Shown in pieces: positions 44,403 to 55,615 of a stretch of 64,000 bases of DNA. The DNA comes from Galerina marginata. Lineage: Eukaryota; Basidiomycota; Agaricomycetes; Agaricales; Galerinaceae. The translations under genes were made by a program, and so were the position numbers. Numbering within the stretch: position 1 is the stretch's first letter; each line of letters starts with the position of its first letter. The stretch spans positions 4,002,907 through 4,066,906 of the forward strand of contig JAECYW010000004.1 in the NCBI GenBank assembly GCA_023014335.1, given 5' to 3'. The notes below the pieces were generated by a model. It did no database searches. It had not been told where the DNA came from and worked only from the letters and a program-made list of their open reading frames with translations.

Positions 44403-46010
44403 TATGACTGTCCGGATGCACTTTTAATTCACACGGCCCGCGCGGATTGATCCCGCGCGCGCCAAAGCCTCAAATCGTTAAATAGCCTGTAAACCTCCTT
44501 CTAGTTGAAATATATCATGAAATGGATGTCTGGAATGAATATCTGACCCACTAATGAGAGACTTGTTGTAGAATCTCAATCAATACATGTTGCTCAGTCA
44601 GGTTACACGGAAATCTTGGATATGTCTCTGGTGACCCAACTTGCCCGACTGGATAGAGTTCTTCTCCAGTCGTCAACTCGTTTTTCGGATACGGGTATTA
44701 ACGGGTACGGGTCGAGGGTTTGGCGAGTTTGGCGGGTCGATATGGTACCTGGTCATGTTGGCAGGCCCGTTTTCAAAAAGGGCCTGACTGTTCCAACGGA
44801 TTTGCCTCACTTCAAGCTTCCTCTCGAGGCTTCGGCATCTAATGTTCTACACCAAGGCATCAAATTAGATTGCTATATAATTATATGTGATCTACGTCGA
44901 AATTATAGTTACCTAGAATCAGATTATACTGAGAATCAGAGGTTTAAATGAGTGAACGAAAGAATGACCGGAAATTAAAGACTGTAAATAATGAGTTGAT
45001 AATGAATGAAACGTGGAAAGTTTAATGAGTAGGTGATGAGCAATACTGACTGACTAAAGGAGGTAAGGGTTACGATTAAGTGTTGAACATCGGGTGGCAG
45101 GTGGCGGCGCGTTGCTTTACGGTTGTGATGAGGCAGTTACTGAAAGGCAAGGACAAGTGGGAGGAGGCGTATGTTCGAAGTGTAAGTTAGTCGACAGTAA
45201 CGTCGCGGATCTTGTAATTCTCGTCCCAAGGATTGATATAGGCCGCCCTATGTGGTGGCATAGTCGGCTTCAGTGCGGTAGAACCAGCTGAAAGCGGAAT
45301 CGGATGGTTTAACCACTCGAGGGGCAGATGATAACACTTTACGAGAGATGCACTTCAGAGAGGTAGGAATTGTAGAACGATTCGATTGGGTGATGACGGC
45401 CTTTGGGCGAGGCTCTTCTTCACCGTCCGAGCCGCGAGGAACAGTGGGATGGAAAAAAATGTTAGCACATCAACAATTCAAGGATTCAGCTGTCAACATA
45501 CAGCCTGTACAGGGAGTATAGTATCGGTTGGGTGCCTGTTTGGAAGACCCGGCCTATGGCTGGGATTTGGCACTCGAACCAGAAGTAACGCGGCTCTTCC
45601 CTTGGTCTAAAAAAACCCGTGGGCAGGTCGTTCAGCATTGAGGTGGAATGGCATAGGACGAGTTGCTTGACCGGAGAAATATCATTCCATGGCGAAGTAG
45701 TTTCGAGATTTAAGAAACTTAGCTTTGGGGAGGTAGGCGAAGCCTATTGGAGAGAGATGATTGGCGAACTCAAGCTCGGAGAGGCATATCGGCATGGGGA
45801 TACCCTGATAAGAAAGGTTGCGGACGAATTAGCACTGAAAATACAGGAGCTTGACGGTTCTCTTTGATGTAGGACAATACCTTTTACTGTATTACATTGT
45901 TCCGAACACATCTGGGATGCTAATAACAAGTTCTGACTTTGGCGCGCGGGCGCGAGATGATCTGGGCGGGCGGGATCAAAAATGATTAAAAGTGCACGTG
46001 GACAGTCATA
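44403..46010. mobile_element. non-autonomous DNA transposon, 1.6 kb, with 6-bp target duplication
   Basis: The ends are TATGACTGTCC and GGACAGTCATA, flanked by ATTCCA on both sides (44397-44402 and 46011-46016). Inverted similarity continues inward to about 65 bases, with TGCACTTTTAAT, GATCCCGC and GCGCGCCAAAG in both ends. The interior has two short frames (44616-44951, 111 residues; 45619-45867, 82 residues) without transposase motifs and a G-rich GGGTATTAACGGGTACGGGT stretch near 44694. The flanks rejoin into the order seen in the other units, so the insertion post-dates the unit duplication. Confidence 0.85.
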
Positions 46011-47424
46011 ATTCCAGGGCGATGGGTACGAGTATGAGTGTACTCCCAGATACGTCAGCACCGATTTCGCATCGCCCAGGCCAATTCGTCATGGTTAAAA
46101 CAACAAGTTGGTAGGGCGAGGGTTTCTGGTACCATTGCAGGGTATAATATGGTCAGCGCATGGATTTATCTACGTCGAAGGGATATCAACCGACTTCAAC
46201 AACTTTAATAAGTCGCATATGAGAAATATTTCGTACTGCATGAAGCCTTGACCGCTCTGGAGACCAAACCTTGACGAGAAATCACCGGGGAGTTGAGATT
46301 GGTGACAAAATGACTGTACAGTCATTCACCGAGCGACCAACATCGACGACAAAAAAAAAGGACGCGTCGGATGGCATGGCTGCAAAGGAAATAAAAATAT
46401 TGATATAAGAACGACAACATCAATAAGAGACGTAGCCTCATGACGTCCAAGCAGACTCGCTGAAGCTTGAAGCGCTAGCTTGATTAGGACGGGTCTCAAT
46501 GGCAGGAAACCGAGTGAGTTTCTATTCGAAACCATTACCTTCCGAGTCCAGAGCGGCTCGTGGCATACGTATAAACCCCCATACACCGGTGTTAAGTTGA
46601 GTGAGGCGGGTTCGTAGTATTGGTCGAGGTAACCACCGAGGGAAGCGTCGCAATTCGTTCGTGACTGGTTGGCTGGTACCCTCCTCCTCGCAGTAAGTAG
46701 CCCAGGTGAAGTTCTCTGTAATACCGAGCGACTTTTAAAGAGTGATGAGAACGCGCTTGAGATCGAGAGAGGGCGGGGAGCGGTGCTTACCATGAAGTAG
46801 TAGTGATTACGAGTGTAGTTTCCTCGTCTCGTCTGAGGTCGAATCTGGATGCTGTCTGGTCGTCCATATCTACCTTGATGTGGCCCTGTCGAGCTGCGGG
46901 TTTTTGGGAGCCCTCATCGTCGTTCTCCGGGCTAAAGACTTGGCTTAGGGTTGACAGTAACGCTGCTCCCCTTCCACAACACCACATACAGCCAAGATCG
47001 TCACCCAAGTCTGCGAAAGATGCTCAAACTCCGGTCCAAAATACATCGTAAAGCCCCAATATCATCCGCCACGTAATGAGGGTATATAGTATATACCAAG
47101 GGGGCTTACACCACAGGATGAGGAGTACACGAAAGCATGGAGACGGAGTGAGGCTTCGGCGAGACCTGAGAGAATTGGATAGACGCGAATCAAGACCCAC
47201 GACATTTCAACATTGCAAAGAATAACGCATACCAAAGTACGCCAAAGTACAAGCAACATAACAGGACTTCGACTGTCATCTTCACAAACGGATGTGGTGA
47301 TGCACAATGCATGGCACTGGTACCAGGAGCAGGTAGAAGTAAGAGAGTAAGACGAAGAGCGGGTTGGGTTGAACAGTCTGGGTAGCGAGATTGGCGTAGA
47401 CAACTCGGAGGAGTGCGGGATGCC
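46011..47424. repeat. subtelomeric intergenic module, unit 2
   Basis: The first kilobase relates to 36930-38080 and 62170-62545. The last part (about 47320-47424) resembles 58090-58145 (GAGCGGGTTGGGTTGAACAG against GAGTGGGTCGGGTTGAACGT, then GTGCGGGATG). No gene was recognised; minus-strand frames at 46326-46793 and 47062-47520 have no motif. Confidence 0.6.
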
Positions 47425-48236
47425 GGCTCGCATTATATAGGTGTGGTGGGGCCAAATATTAAATAAAATTAAATAAATTAAATCGGAATAGAGGAGAAGA
47501 GAATAATTAAATATGACCACTCACATTGAATTAAACCTCTGAGAACTTCAGAATACCCTTGTGAGACCTCGGGAATGCGACGCGCAAAATAGGACAATTT
47601 TTCCGGGCGACTGATAAACTCGGTCGGCGTGGCAAAATGTACCGAAAATGCAACAAATATGCACATTTTTTCTTTCGCGCTTCGCACGTCTATCAATGTT
47701 TTTGCTTCCTCGGAAAGTGGGTCTGGTAAACTGCTGTTTCCTTATTTTCAAAATTAAATATGAAGCCTTTGCTCTGGTTAAAAAAAATTGCTTGACTCCG
47801 GGGAAGTAGTAGAAACCTGGGTATAACCTTTTTTTTTTCAGGCGCGCTTCGCGCGCACCTGGTTAATTTAAGGCATGTCAATGTTGTACTCACTACTCCA
47901 AAGAACTCTAAAGAGTTTTTCTCTCTCAAATCTTCGAGCAGGTGTTCACATATCAAGTGATAAATTAGGTACACAAAATATTCAGAAATTCTCTACTAGC
48001 GGCACACAAATTCCTCCTAAAATTTCGATTTTTTGAAAGACAGCACTTTATTAAGTTTTCATTCATTTGGCTGATTAGAATTTCTGAATACTTTTGTCTT
48101 TCATTCAGGAATGGTTCAACACGATAGAATTGACACAGAGAGACGGGTCATGTGACTGCACTTCCACGTGAACTATATCAATTCAAACTCAGCTAGGTCT
48201 TAGTTGGCGCACACCTATCGAATGTGAGCCGGGATG
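47425..48236. mobile_element. 812-bp TIR element, tandem copy 1
   Basis: The left end GGCTCGCATTATATAGGTGTG is partly inverted at the right end as CACACCTATCGAATGTGAGCC (48210-48230), giving imperfect TIRs of about 21 bases. The outer flanks of the tandem pair carry GGGATGCC on both sides (47417-47424 and 49043-49050). An 8-bp duplication with short TIRs fits a hAT-type non-autonomous element. The interior has a poly-T tract and a GCGCGCTTCGCGCGC palindrome. Three short minus-strand frames are present but unlikely to be genes. Confidence 0.75.
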
Positions 48237-49048
48237 GGCTCGCATTATATAGGTGTGGTGGGGCCAAATATTAAATAAAATTAAATAAATTAAATCGGAA
48301 TAGAGGAGAAGAGAATAATTAAATATGACCACTCACATTGAATTAAACCTCTGAGAACTTCAGAATACCCTTGTGAGACCTCGGGAATGCGACGCGCAAA
48401 ATAGGACAATTTTTCCGGGCGACTGATAAACTCGGTCGGCGTGGCAAAATGTACCGAAAATGCAACAAATATGCACATTTTTTCTTTCGCGCTTCGCACG
48501 TCTATCAATGTTTTTGCTTCCTCGGAAAGTGGGTCTGGTAAACTGCTGTTTCCTTATTTTCAAAATTAAATATGAAGCCTTTGCTCTGGTTAAAAAAAAT
48601 TGCTTGACTCCGGGGAAGTAGTAGAAACCTGGGTATAACCTTTTTTTTTTCAGGCGCGCTTCGCGCGCACCTGGTTAATTTAAGGCATGTCAATGTTGTA
48701 CTCACTACTCCAAAGAACTCTAAAGAGTTTTTCTCTCTCAAATCTTCGAGCAGGTGTTCACATATCAAGTGATAAATTAGGTACACAAAATATTCAGAAA
48801 TTCTCTACTAGCGGCACACAAATTCCTCCTAAAATTTCGATTTTTTGAAAGACAGCACTTTATTAAGTTTTCATTCATTTGGCTGATTAGAATTTCTGAA
48901 TACTTTTGTCTTTCATTCAGGAATGGTTCAACACGATAGAATTGACACAGAGAGACGGGTCATGTGACTGCACTTCCACGTGAACTATATCAATTCAAAC
49001 TCAGCTAGGTCTTAGTTGGCGCACACCTATCGAATGTGAGCCGGGATG
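48237..49048. mobile_element. 812-bp TIR element, tandem copy 2, identical to copy 1
   Basis: Direct repeat of 47425-48236 at a constant offset of 812 bases. I found no difference between the copies when reading them side by side, and all three internal open frames are identical. Between them only GGGATG is left of the flanking GGGATGCC. The identity points to very recent unequal exchange or template slippage, or to an assembly artefact. Confidence 0.85.
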
Positions 49049-49059
49049 CCGGTAACACG

Positions 49060-50600
49060 GAAGTGCCTTTCCCGGACCGGATCAGGTGACTGACAAAATG
49101 GATCACGTCCAAAAATAAACTCAGCTGCGTGTCTCTATCTGCCTGATTCTGCCATATGCATCTTGATTCTTCGTGCTCAACGTCGCTCTGGTGGCTCAAC
49201 TCCAACGCCCTCTTCACCACCAAGAAGCCCCTTCCAGCATGCTGTGGCCTCCAAGAACATCCTCCTCGTCACCGTCCATCCCGACAACGAGGCCGTCTTC
49301 TTCGCACCCACCATCCTCGCACTTCAGTCCAATCCCTCCGTCGCGCACTCTGTGGTGTGTCTCTCACGCAAATTAGAGTTCAACCGCAGCCTCCGCGTCC
49401 TCGATGTTGGCAAGCTGAGAAACTTCGACCACCCGTGCGCAACTCGCTGACAACTTTCGTACACTAATCCACCCTTCACAGACATTTCGAGACAACCAAA
49501 ACGCCTCCTAGGACGCAGTTGTAATTTTATTATGGCGCCGACTTCAAAATCGACAATGTACTCTCCCTACTCATTTCCCCCCCTCCCTCTAGATGTCATG
49601 CCTAGTCGTCCTCCGGTCCGGATCCCGTCCTTTGATCGTCTTCGCTTTCCTGAAACCCTCCGTTATCAGTGAGCAAAGTATTATTATAGTAAAATATACC
49701 ATTCCCAGCATCTTTATTTATGCATCACAGATTCCTTATCAGGCTGAACGAAAGACGCTGCCGCGTCGCCCGCCCTACCTTCTCAGGGGATACAGGACTT
49801 TGACGAAGGCCTCCTGCCACAAAAAGAGTCCCGGCGCTACTGCTCTTATGCTCGTTAACTACAACTACGGCTGCCCCCCCCACTCTACTCGGATTAGTGA
49901 CTAGCCTTCCTCATCTCGCTGTCCTCCCTCGACCCACCTCCACGTCAGGCCCAACAACCGCGAACCACGCTCCCAGGATACGAGCAGCACCACCGTTCCT
50001 GCTACTGCTTAAATCGCGGGCAGGAAGTCGACACAAGTACGCCTGCATCACCGCCTGGTGGTATTGATGCTCGTTCTCGCTCTGCACCTCGTTACTGGTG
50101 GCCCAGGTCATCCATCCGACCCTCGGTGCTGCTAGTGCTCACGATGGCGGCGCAGCAGCCACTGCTTCCCTTGGACTGCGAGCAGGAGGTGATCCCAGCG
50201 CATTAGTAGGATCAAAAAACGGTAGTGCACGAGCAGCAACAACGTCAATGCTGCTCGTCATTCAACGGCAACGATTGCCGCCTCTGTTTCCTTTCAGGAC
50301 TCAGGACCCCGCAACGAGTGTTGCTGGTGGGATTGAGGTGACGCACTCCCCATCGCCAAGTTGCCAGCGCCTCCAACGGCCTTCTTGCAGTTGGCTGACG
50401 TCTAAACGATGGAGTGGGTTGGCGAGACATGTTCCAAAAGAAGACGCATGTCTCGGGAGACCCATCAGGTTCGTCACTATTCTATTCTTCTCCACTGCCC
50501 GCCACTCATCAACCATGCTCAGCCCCTGTTTGGTCATTACCACTTCCTGTTCTTGGCGCCCGCCCTTACTCCTCCCTTGAAGGCTGAAGTTGCGTGATGA
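49060..50600 (+). pseudogene. PIG-L-type (GlcNAc-PI deacetylase-like) remnant and subtelomeric tail, unit 2
   Basis: After GGATCAGGTGACTGACAAAA comes a short lead, then in one frame ASKNILLVTVHPDNEAVFF and APTILALQSNPSVAHSV. This resembles the start of PIG-L/LmbE deacetylases, whose metal-binding motif is normally HPDDE; here it reads HPDNE. The upstream part encoding the N-terminal hydrophobic segment is in a different frame. The downstream part (49470-49900) has further frame changes, for example around YGADFKIDN then SLLISPPPS. From about 49920 to 50600 a GC-rich non-coding tail follows, matching 63290-63905 next to the telomere. The gene is clearly broken. Confidence 0.65.
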
Positions 50601-50926
50601 GGACCTTTAACACCATCGCTTCTCCGTGATCCGGAACGTGCAGGCGATACTTGTAGGCATTAGGATCTACATGTCACTTTGCGCGTCCTTAATATGAATA
50701 CGCGTTTAATATTGATTCGCCAATGCAATTGACATTCAAGGGTCGAAGAAACGGAAGGATATTAAACACAATTCCGCCTGACGTTGAACTCAGAACAAAG
50801 TCCGCGACAAAATGAGGCCGTATCAGCTCACATCACTCAAACGAATCGACAGGAAAACAGGCAACGCGTATCTGCTCATCCTCATGCAAAATCACATCCA
50901 CATTTCCCGGTCAATGAGCTTGTATG
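50601..50926 (+). repeat. distal upstream block of unit 3
   Basis: Similar to 58450-58706 and in part to 27780-27940 (AAGAAACGGAA, ATCGACAGGAAAACAGGC, CTCATCCTCATGCAAAATCA). It contains no gene. It shows that units 3 and 4 share more upstream sequence than units 1 and 2. Confidence 0.6.
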
Positions 50927-51095
50927 TAATCTAATATAAACTGAATAAGGACACAGCTTTGTCTCTATAATTTTAGATGCCTACCGTCCTAGTTCAGTTT
51001 GACTTGGGGGAACAGCCTCAAGGCAGTCCGATGCACGAAGACTTAAACACACTCACTCGTTCCTCACAACCACCACCAATCTTACATTTCTTCTC
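50927..51095 (+). promoter_or_regulatory. conserved 5' flank of NACHT copy 3
   Basis: Here the TAATC repeat is shortened to about two imperfect units (TAATCTAATATAAACTG). It is followed by ACAGCTTTGTCTC, TATAATTTTAG and CTACCGTCC, in the same order as in the other copies. Confidence 0.5.
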
Positions 51096-53963
51096 ATGTC
51101 CTTCTTCGAACATTCACGTAATGTCACCTTGAACGGGGCAAATTTCACTAGCATCAGCAGAAAGAAAGGTATACAATCGCTGCTGTACAAATATCTCGAT
51201 AGCTGATAGATGCCGCATAGGCACAGACCTCTTGCTTGAGCACGTAGCTCCTGGCGCTTTCCACAACTCAAGGGAACGATACGACCATCCCAAATGTCAC
51301 CCTAACACTCGGATTGCAGTCATACAGGCCATCATCGATTGGATTGAAGACGGCCAGAAGGTATCGTTTATTAGGTGGCTCTCCGGCCCCGCCGGAGCAG
51401 GTAAGACAGCGATAGCGCAGGAAATCGCAGAGTTGTGCCATGAATTGGGATATCTGGCGGCCAGTTTCTTCTGGTCCCGAAATGCAGCTGGCCGCAACAA
51501 TGAAGAGCGCCTCATTACATCCCTGGCTTATCAGCTACTCATCGCAATTCCAGAAATACGTGGCTATGTTGAGGAAGCTGTGGAGAAAGACCCTGCATTT
51601 TTTGCTCGTTCCTTGGAGGCACAGATGGACTTCCTCGTCATTGAGCCGCTGCAGAAAGTATTTGGTAGCGGTCAGCAAGGGCGTCTCGACTTTCACGGTC
51701 CCAAGGTCATAATTTTGGACGGCCTCGACGAGTGTGGAACATCAGACACCCAGCGATACATTCTGAGAGTCATATCAAACTTCATTGGCAAATTCCCCAT
51801 CCCCCTCGTATTCTTCGTGACCAGCCGTCCAGAACAAGGAATCCGGGATTCATTCAACAATCAGCCCTTACTAAAAATCACTTCCCGACTCGTTCTAGAT
51901 GAAAAATACCATCCAGATGATGACATCAGGCTCTTCTTGGTTGAGAGTTTTGAGTCGGTGAAAGTAACCCACAAACTACGGTCACTTTTGCCTCGAGACT
52001 GGCCCACCACCAAGGACATCAGTGAACTAGTTCGCAAATCATCCGGACAATTCATCTATGCGGCTACCATTGTAAAATTTGTCGCATCGCCTCGTCGTAA
52101 GCCTCATGAGCAACTTCAGATTATTTTGGGCATCACCGCTTCCGTGCAAGATGCGCCATTTGCCGAGCTCGATGCTCTGCACCGCCACATATTTAAAGCG
52201 GTGGAAGATCTTCCCAAGGCACTGGAGATTCTAAGCTGTTTCTTTCTGATAACCCGCTATGGATATACAGGTTCGATTGTTGGCCATATTCAGAGAATTC
52301 TTTCCTATAGATCTGGGGACATACAGCTCATTCTGACTGACCTCCATTCCTTGATACGGATTCCAGACATCACAGACGAGGAGGATGATGACCACAACGA
52401 CGGCCACAGCAACGATGACCGCGACAGCGACGACCTTCGTATTCATCATGCCTCACTTCAGGACTTTCTCAAGGACCCTGATCGTGCTGGGAATCTTTAT
52501 ATGGATGAGGGTCAAGCTTATGCACAGCTAACCCGTCGTTATCTGCAATATATCAGCTGCTTTCATGAGAACACAGGTAATAGGTCGAACTACGAAACCG
52601 AGTCAGTGACTTTTCAATTGACCTGTAACAGTCTATGCTTATTTTATCTTATACTTGTTCAGGCAGGAGTTGGAAATTTTAAGCCACCTTGAGCATTTCT
52701 ATTCGAAAGCTACACCAACACCGGAATTATTAGCCGATTTTTTTCCTTTCAATTATCTGTCATGGGCAACCATTTTAATCGACTATTCCAAATCCAGAGG
52801 CACTTCGTGGTGCTACAATCAGCCTTACTTGCGATTAGTTGATCTGTATATCTGGCTTAAGAACCAGGTCTGTCTTGCAAATCTTTAATCTTTTCTACCA
52901 CTAATAATTGTTCAGGAAACAATTCTATCGAACCATTTTAGTCCTGATGAATGTCTTTCTGTTGATATTTCCCCATCATTCAGCTGCGCTCTAGATTTAG
53001 GGTGCAAACAGTGGTATCAATTGTGCGAAAAAAACTGGAATTTGGACTGCGCAAGAAACTTCACTGCCCTCATAACACACCCTCAATTTGGCTATCATCT
53101 CAAAGGCCTGCAGCTTCCCATAATCCACGTTTTTACCAAGGGCCCTTTTGGCGAAGGCAGTGAATATTTACGAAACGACATCAGGCTTGACCCATTGCGA
53201 AAATATTTTCTTGATCCGGAACGTGCTGGGAGCTACTTTGTAACCAATGCAACATATGCAAAATTATTGGTGCGCATTTTCACCGCAATAATGCCCAGAC
53301 TGTGAGTCAGGAGGTCTGTCATCCAGAATTTAATCTGAAGCTTTCAAATTAGGGAGTGCGAATCCAGCCTAGTGCGAGTGGACAAGGAGGATGGCAGTGA
53401 AAACAGCGACAATGAAGCACCGTGGGGCCCAGTAGTAAACTACAGATATGGATTCCGGTTTGACGAAGAGGTTCTAGAATTCGGCATTAAAATCCTCCCT
53501 TTCTTCCTTTCGAAAGCAGATTATAGCCCAAAACTTGATAGGTTCGCCCGCACTCTACTCAGCTGCGATAGCAGGGACAAGCAAGAGAAACTGCAGCCAG
53601 AAATGGCATTACTCCGCGACGCTATTGACCTTTATCTAAATGTGAGTCTTAACATCGTTGAATGTCTATTACAAGCGGTTTTTCATGATTCGCAGAGGAG
53701 ACCTCTGGCACGAAAGGAGCATCACCACCGACCTACCACGGAAAACGAGGTAATTGAAACTTGTAGGCAATCTGAGCCAGCCCCAAGCTAACGTCAATTA
53801 TAAGGTGCCGGAGGAAAGCGTTAACACGTGTATACCGGCCTCAGATCAACGCAAGAAGCGCCAGAGGAATACGAGCATTAATTCAGCCATCGCCCCTCCA
53901 TTGCCATCGATATCACGGCCTTCAAAACGGCTGAGGATTGTTGGTATCCTCGATGCAGCATAG
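51096..53963 (+). pseudogene. NACHT-domain NTPase copy 3, interrupted by one nonsense codon
   Basis: Exons 51096-51168, 51221-52601, 52663-53301, 53353-53641, 53696-53749 and 53805-53963 keep the family splice plan and would encode 864 residues. At 52886-52888 the codon TTA of copy 1 (LANLLSF) is TAA, so translation would stop after 559 residues, past the NACHT domain but within the C-terminal region. Everything after the stop is still open in the same frame to the normal end (KKRQRNTS...SRPSKRLRIVG). Exon 1 differs most from the others: MSFFEHSRNVTLNGANFTSI. P-loop GPAGAGKT and Walker B VIILDGLDEC are intact. It carries a unique insertion of Asp, His and Asn codons at about 52380-52432. A single recent nonsense change or a sequencing error both fit. 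Confidence 0.8.
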
Positions 53964-54723
53964 GCATCCTAGTTAGATGGCAAAATATCACTTTCGAGGG
54001 ATACAAATACACAGCAATTGTTATTATAGTTTGACAGCGCTCTTCAGAGCTATACGGAATCGTGAAAAAATAAAACATCTTGTTGGTTCTCGAATTTAAA
54101 CGCCTTGAGTGGGGTCAAGCAGGTTATAAAAAATGAGATTGGCTGGATAATTTCTAGTGCCAGATCGAGCTAACTTGTGCAAGTACTCTATCGCACCTGT
54201 AAAGACGCAATGTCGTCCGGCCAAGAGCGAGAACTAGGAAAACGGTGTGTTTACTACTGACATTCACCGCAGGAATGCTTATATAAAAGAATAAACGCCA
54301 AATAAACGGGCAAGACTGAGCACGGTCTCATGCTCACAGATACAGAAAAAGCCAGACTGGCCATCGGGGAGCAATTAGGTTAGACATATGCGGACATATG
54401 AGCAATTGTGCTCGCAGAAGCCGAGGAAGCCAAACCTAAATTTGCGTTTCATAAGAATGCTCGAAATAAAAATGATAAACTCACGATGTTGGAGGAGGTA
54501 CAGCAAGTACCCAGTCAAGCTGGTCACCGCCATCGATAAATCATAGTTAAGGACGACCGTCGATATCTAAAGTCCAAGGCGGAAACCATACAGCAAACCA
54601 CAATGCGATAAGGTGTGACAAAATGGACGATTTTCTCTTCCAACACAGCTCCAGGACGCGGTATCGAGCAGGCTTCTAGAAATAGTCATAACCGGTTCGA
54701 AAAGACTGACGATAGTTCAACAG
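53964..54723. repeat. NACHT downstream block, unit 3
   Basis: Follows 36257-36500 at first (CACAGCAATTGTTATTATAG, GGTCAAGCAGGTTATAAAA), then 44190-44250 weakly (AAGAGCGAGAACTAGG). It ends near 54700 with GGCTTCTAGAAATAGTCATA, shared with 36770-36790. Homology to the secreted-protein gene starts abruptly at about 54715. Confidence 0.6.
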
Positions 54724-55615
54724 CAAGGGGCGTACAACCCACATCCTCACATTGTGCTGGGTACAGAAAGAAAAACTGGCAATGTAATTCTGGCACCAGT
54801 CACGCATGGGAATGACGAAAGAACTGGGCCGGTGATGCAAGATGCAAGCAAACTTCATCCCAGCCTAGACGGAAACATTCTCCTTCATCATGTTACGACC
54901 GATCCCGCCAATATGCCTAAGCATCCAATGTTCAACGGCGAGCCTATATATCGCGGGGCCTTGGATAAAATTGATGACGGTATGCTTTAATTATTTGGTA
55001 GTTTGGAAACATCTCTAACCGAGAGATTTATATGCAGCTAAGATAAAAGCGGCGAAAGATGTTCACTCCGATGCAAAAGACGCTCACAATGACGCCGCTA
55101 ATGCCCATGACAGCGCCACTAAAGCCCACGACAGGACAGCTGCCACATATAAAGGGTTTACAGACTCTAAGGCGCTCGTCAAGGATCACCACAACCAGGC
55201 CAAGGAACATCGCAACCAAGCTGAGGATCATCGTAATGCAGCTGCAGGCCACCGTCAAGATGCGGAAGACGCGAACAAGCCTATAACTTACCCACAATAC
55301 AAGAAGGTTCTAGATTCCAAAAACGGAGCATCTCAGTCCATTCGTCAGGCTGAAGCCTCAAAAGATCACGCGAAGGCCGCCGGCGAGCATCTCAAAGCAG
55401 TGGACGCTCTCAACAAAGCAGCAGGGCAGGCCAACAAACACGAGGCGCAAAACCTCCAGGACAAGGCAGCACAGCACATTCAAGACGCACAAAAACACGC
55501 CCCGTCATCGCCTGTAAAGCCTGATGCAGATAAATCCCGTAAAGCCGCCAAGAAAGATATCAAGAAGGCCGACAAATCGACCGAGGCAAGCAAGAAGGGA
55601 AGGCACCAGACTTGA
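54724..55615 (+). pseudogene. 5'-truncated copy of the secreted Ala/Lys/His-rich protein gene
   Basis: Plus-strand copy of exons 2 and 3 of the gene at 16864-17948. Exon 2 (54724-54979) has the same 256-base length and its CAACAG acceptor; exon 3 (55038-55615) is 578 bases against 572. Splicing with the conserved GTATGC donor keeps one open frame of 277 residues: GAYNPHPHIVLGTERKTG at the start, the KDVHSDAKDAHNDAANAHD repeats, and the end TEASKKGRHQT. Exon 1, with its start codon and signal peptide, is missing. The sequence upstream of the acceptor belongs to the NACHT downstream block. An internal Met at 54754 could start translation, but the product would lack a signal peptide and would need intron 2 removed. 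The reading frame is preserved, which argues for a young duplication. Confidence 0.8.

Noticed and set aside
47478..48786. Identical open frames of 67-93 codons on the minus strand in both tandem copies
   Set aside because: Identity follows from the exact duplication of the element; no transposase motif or start context was found.
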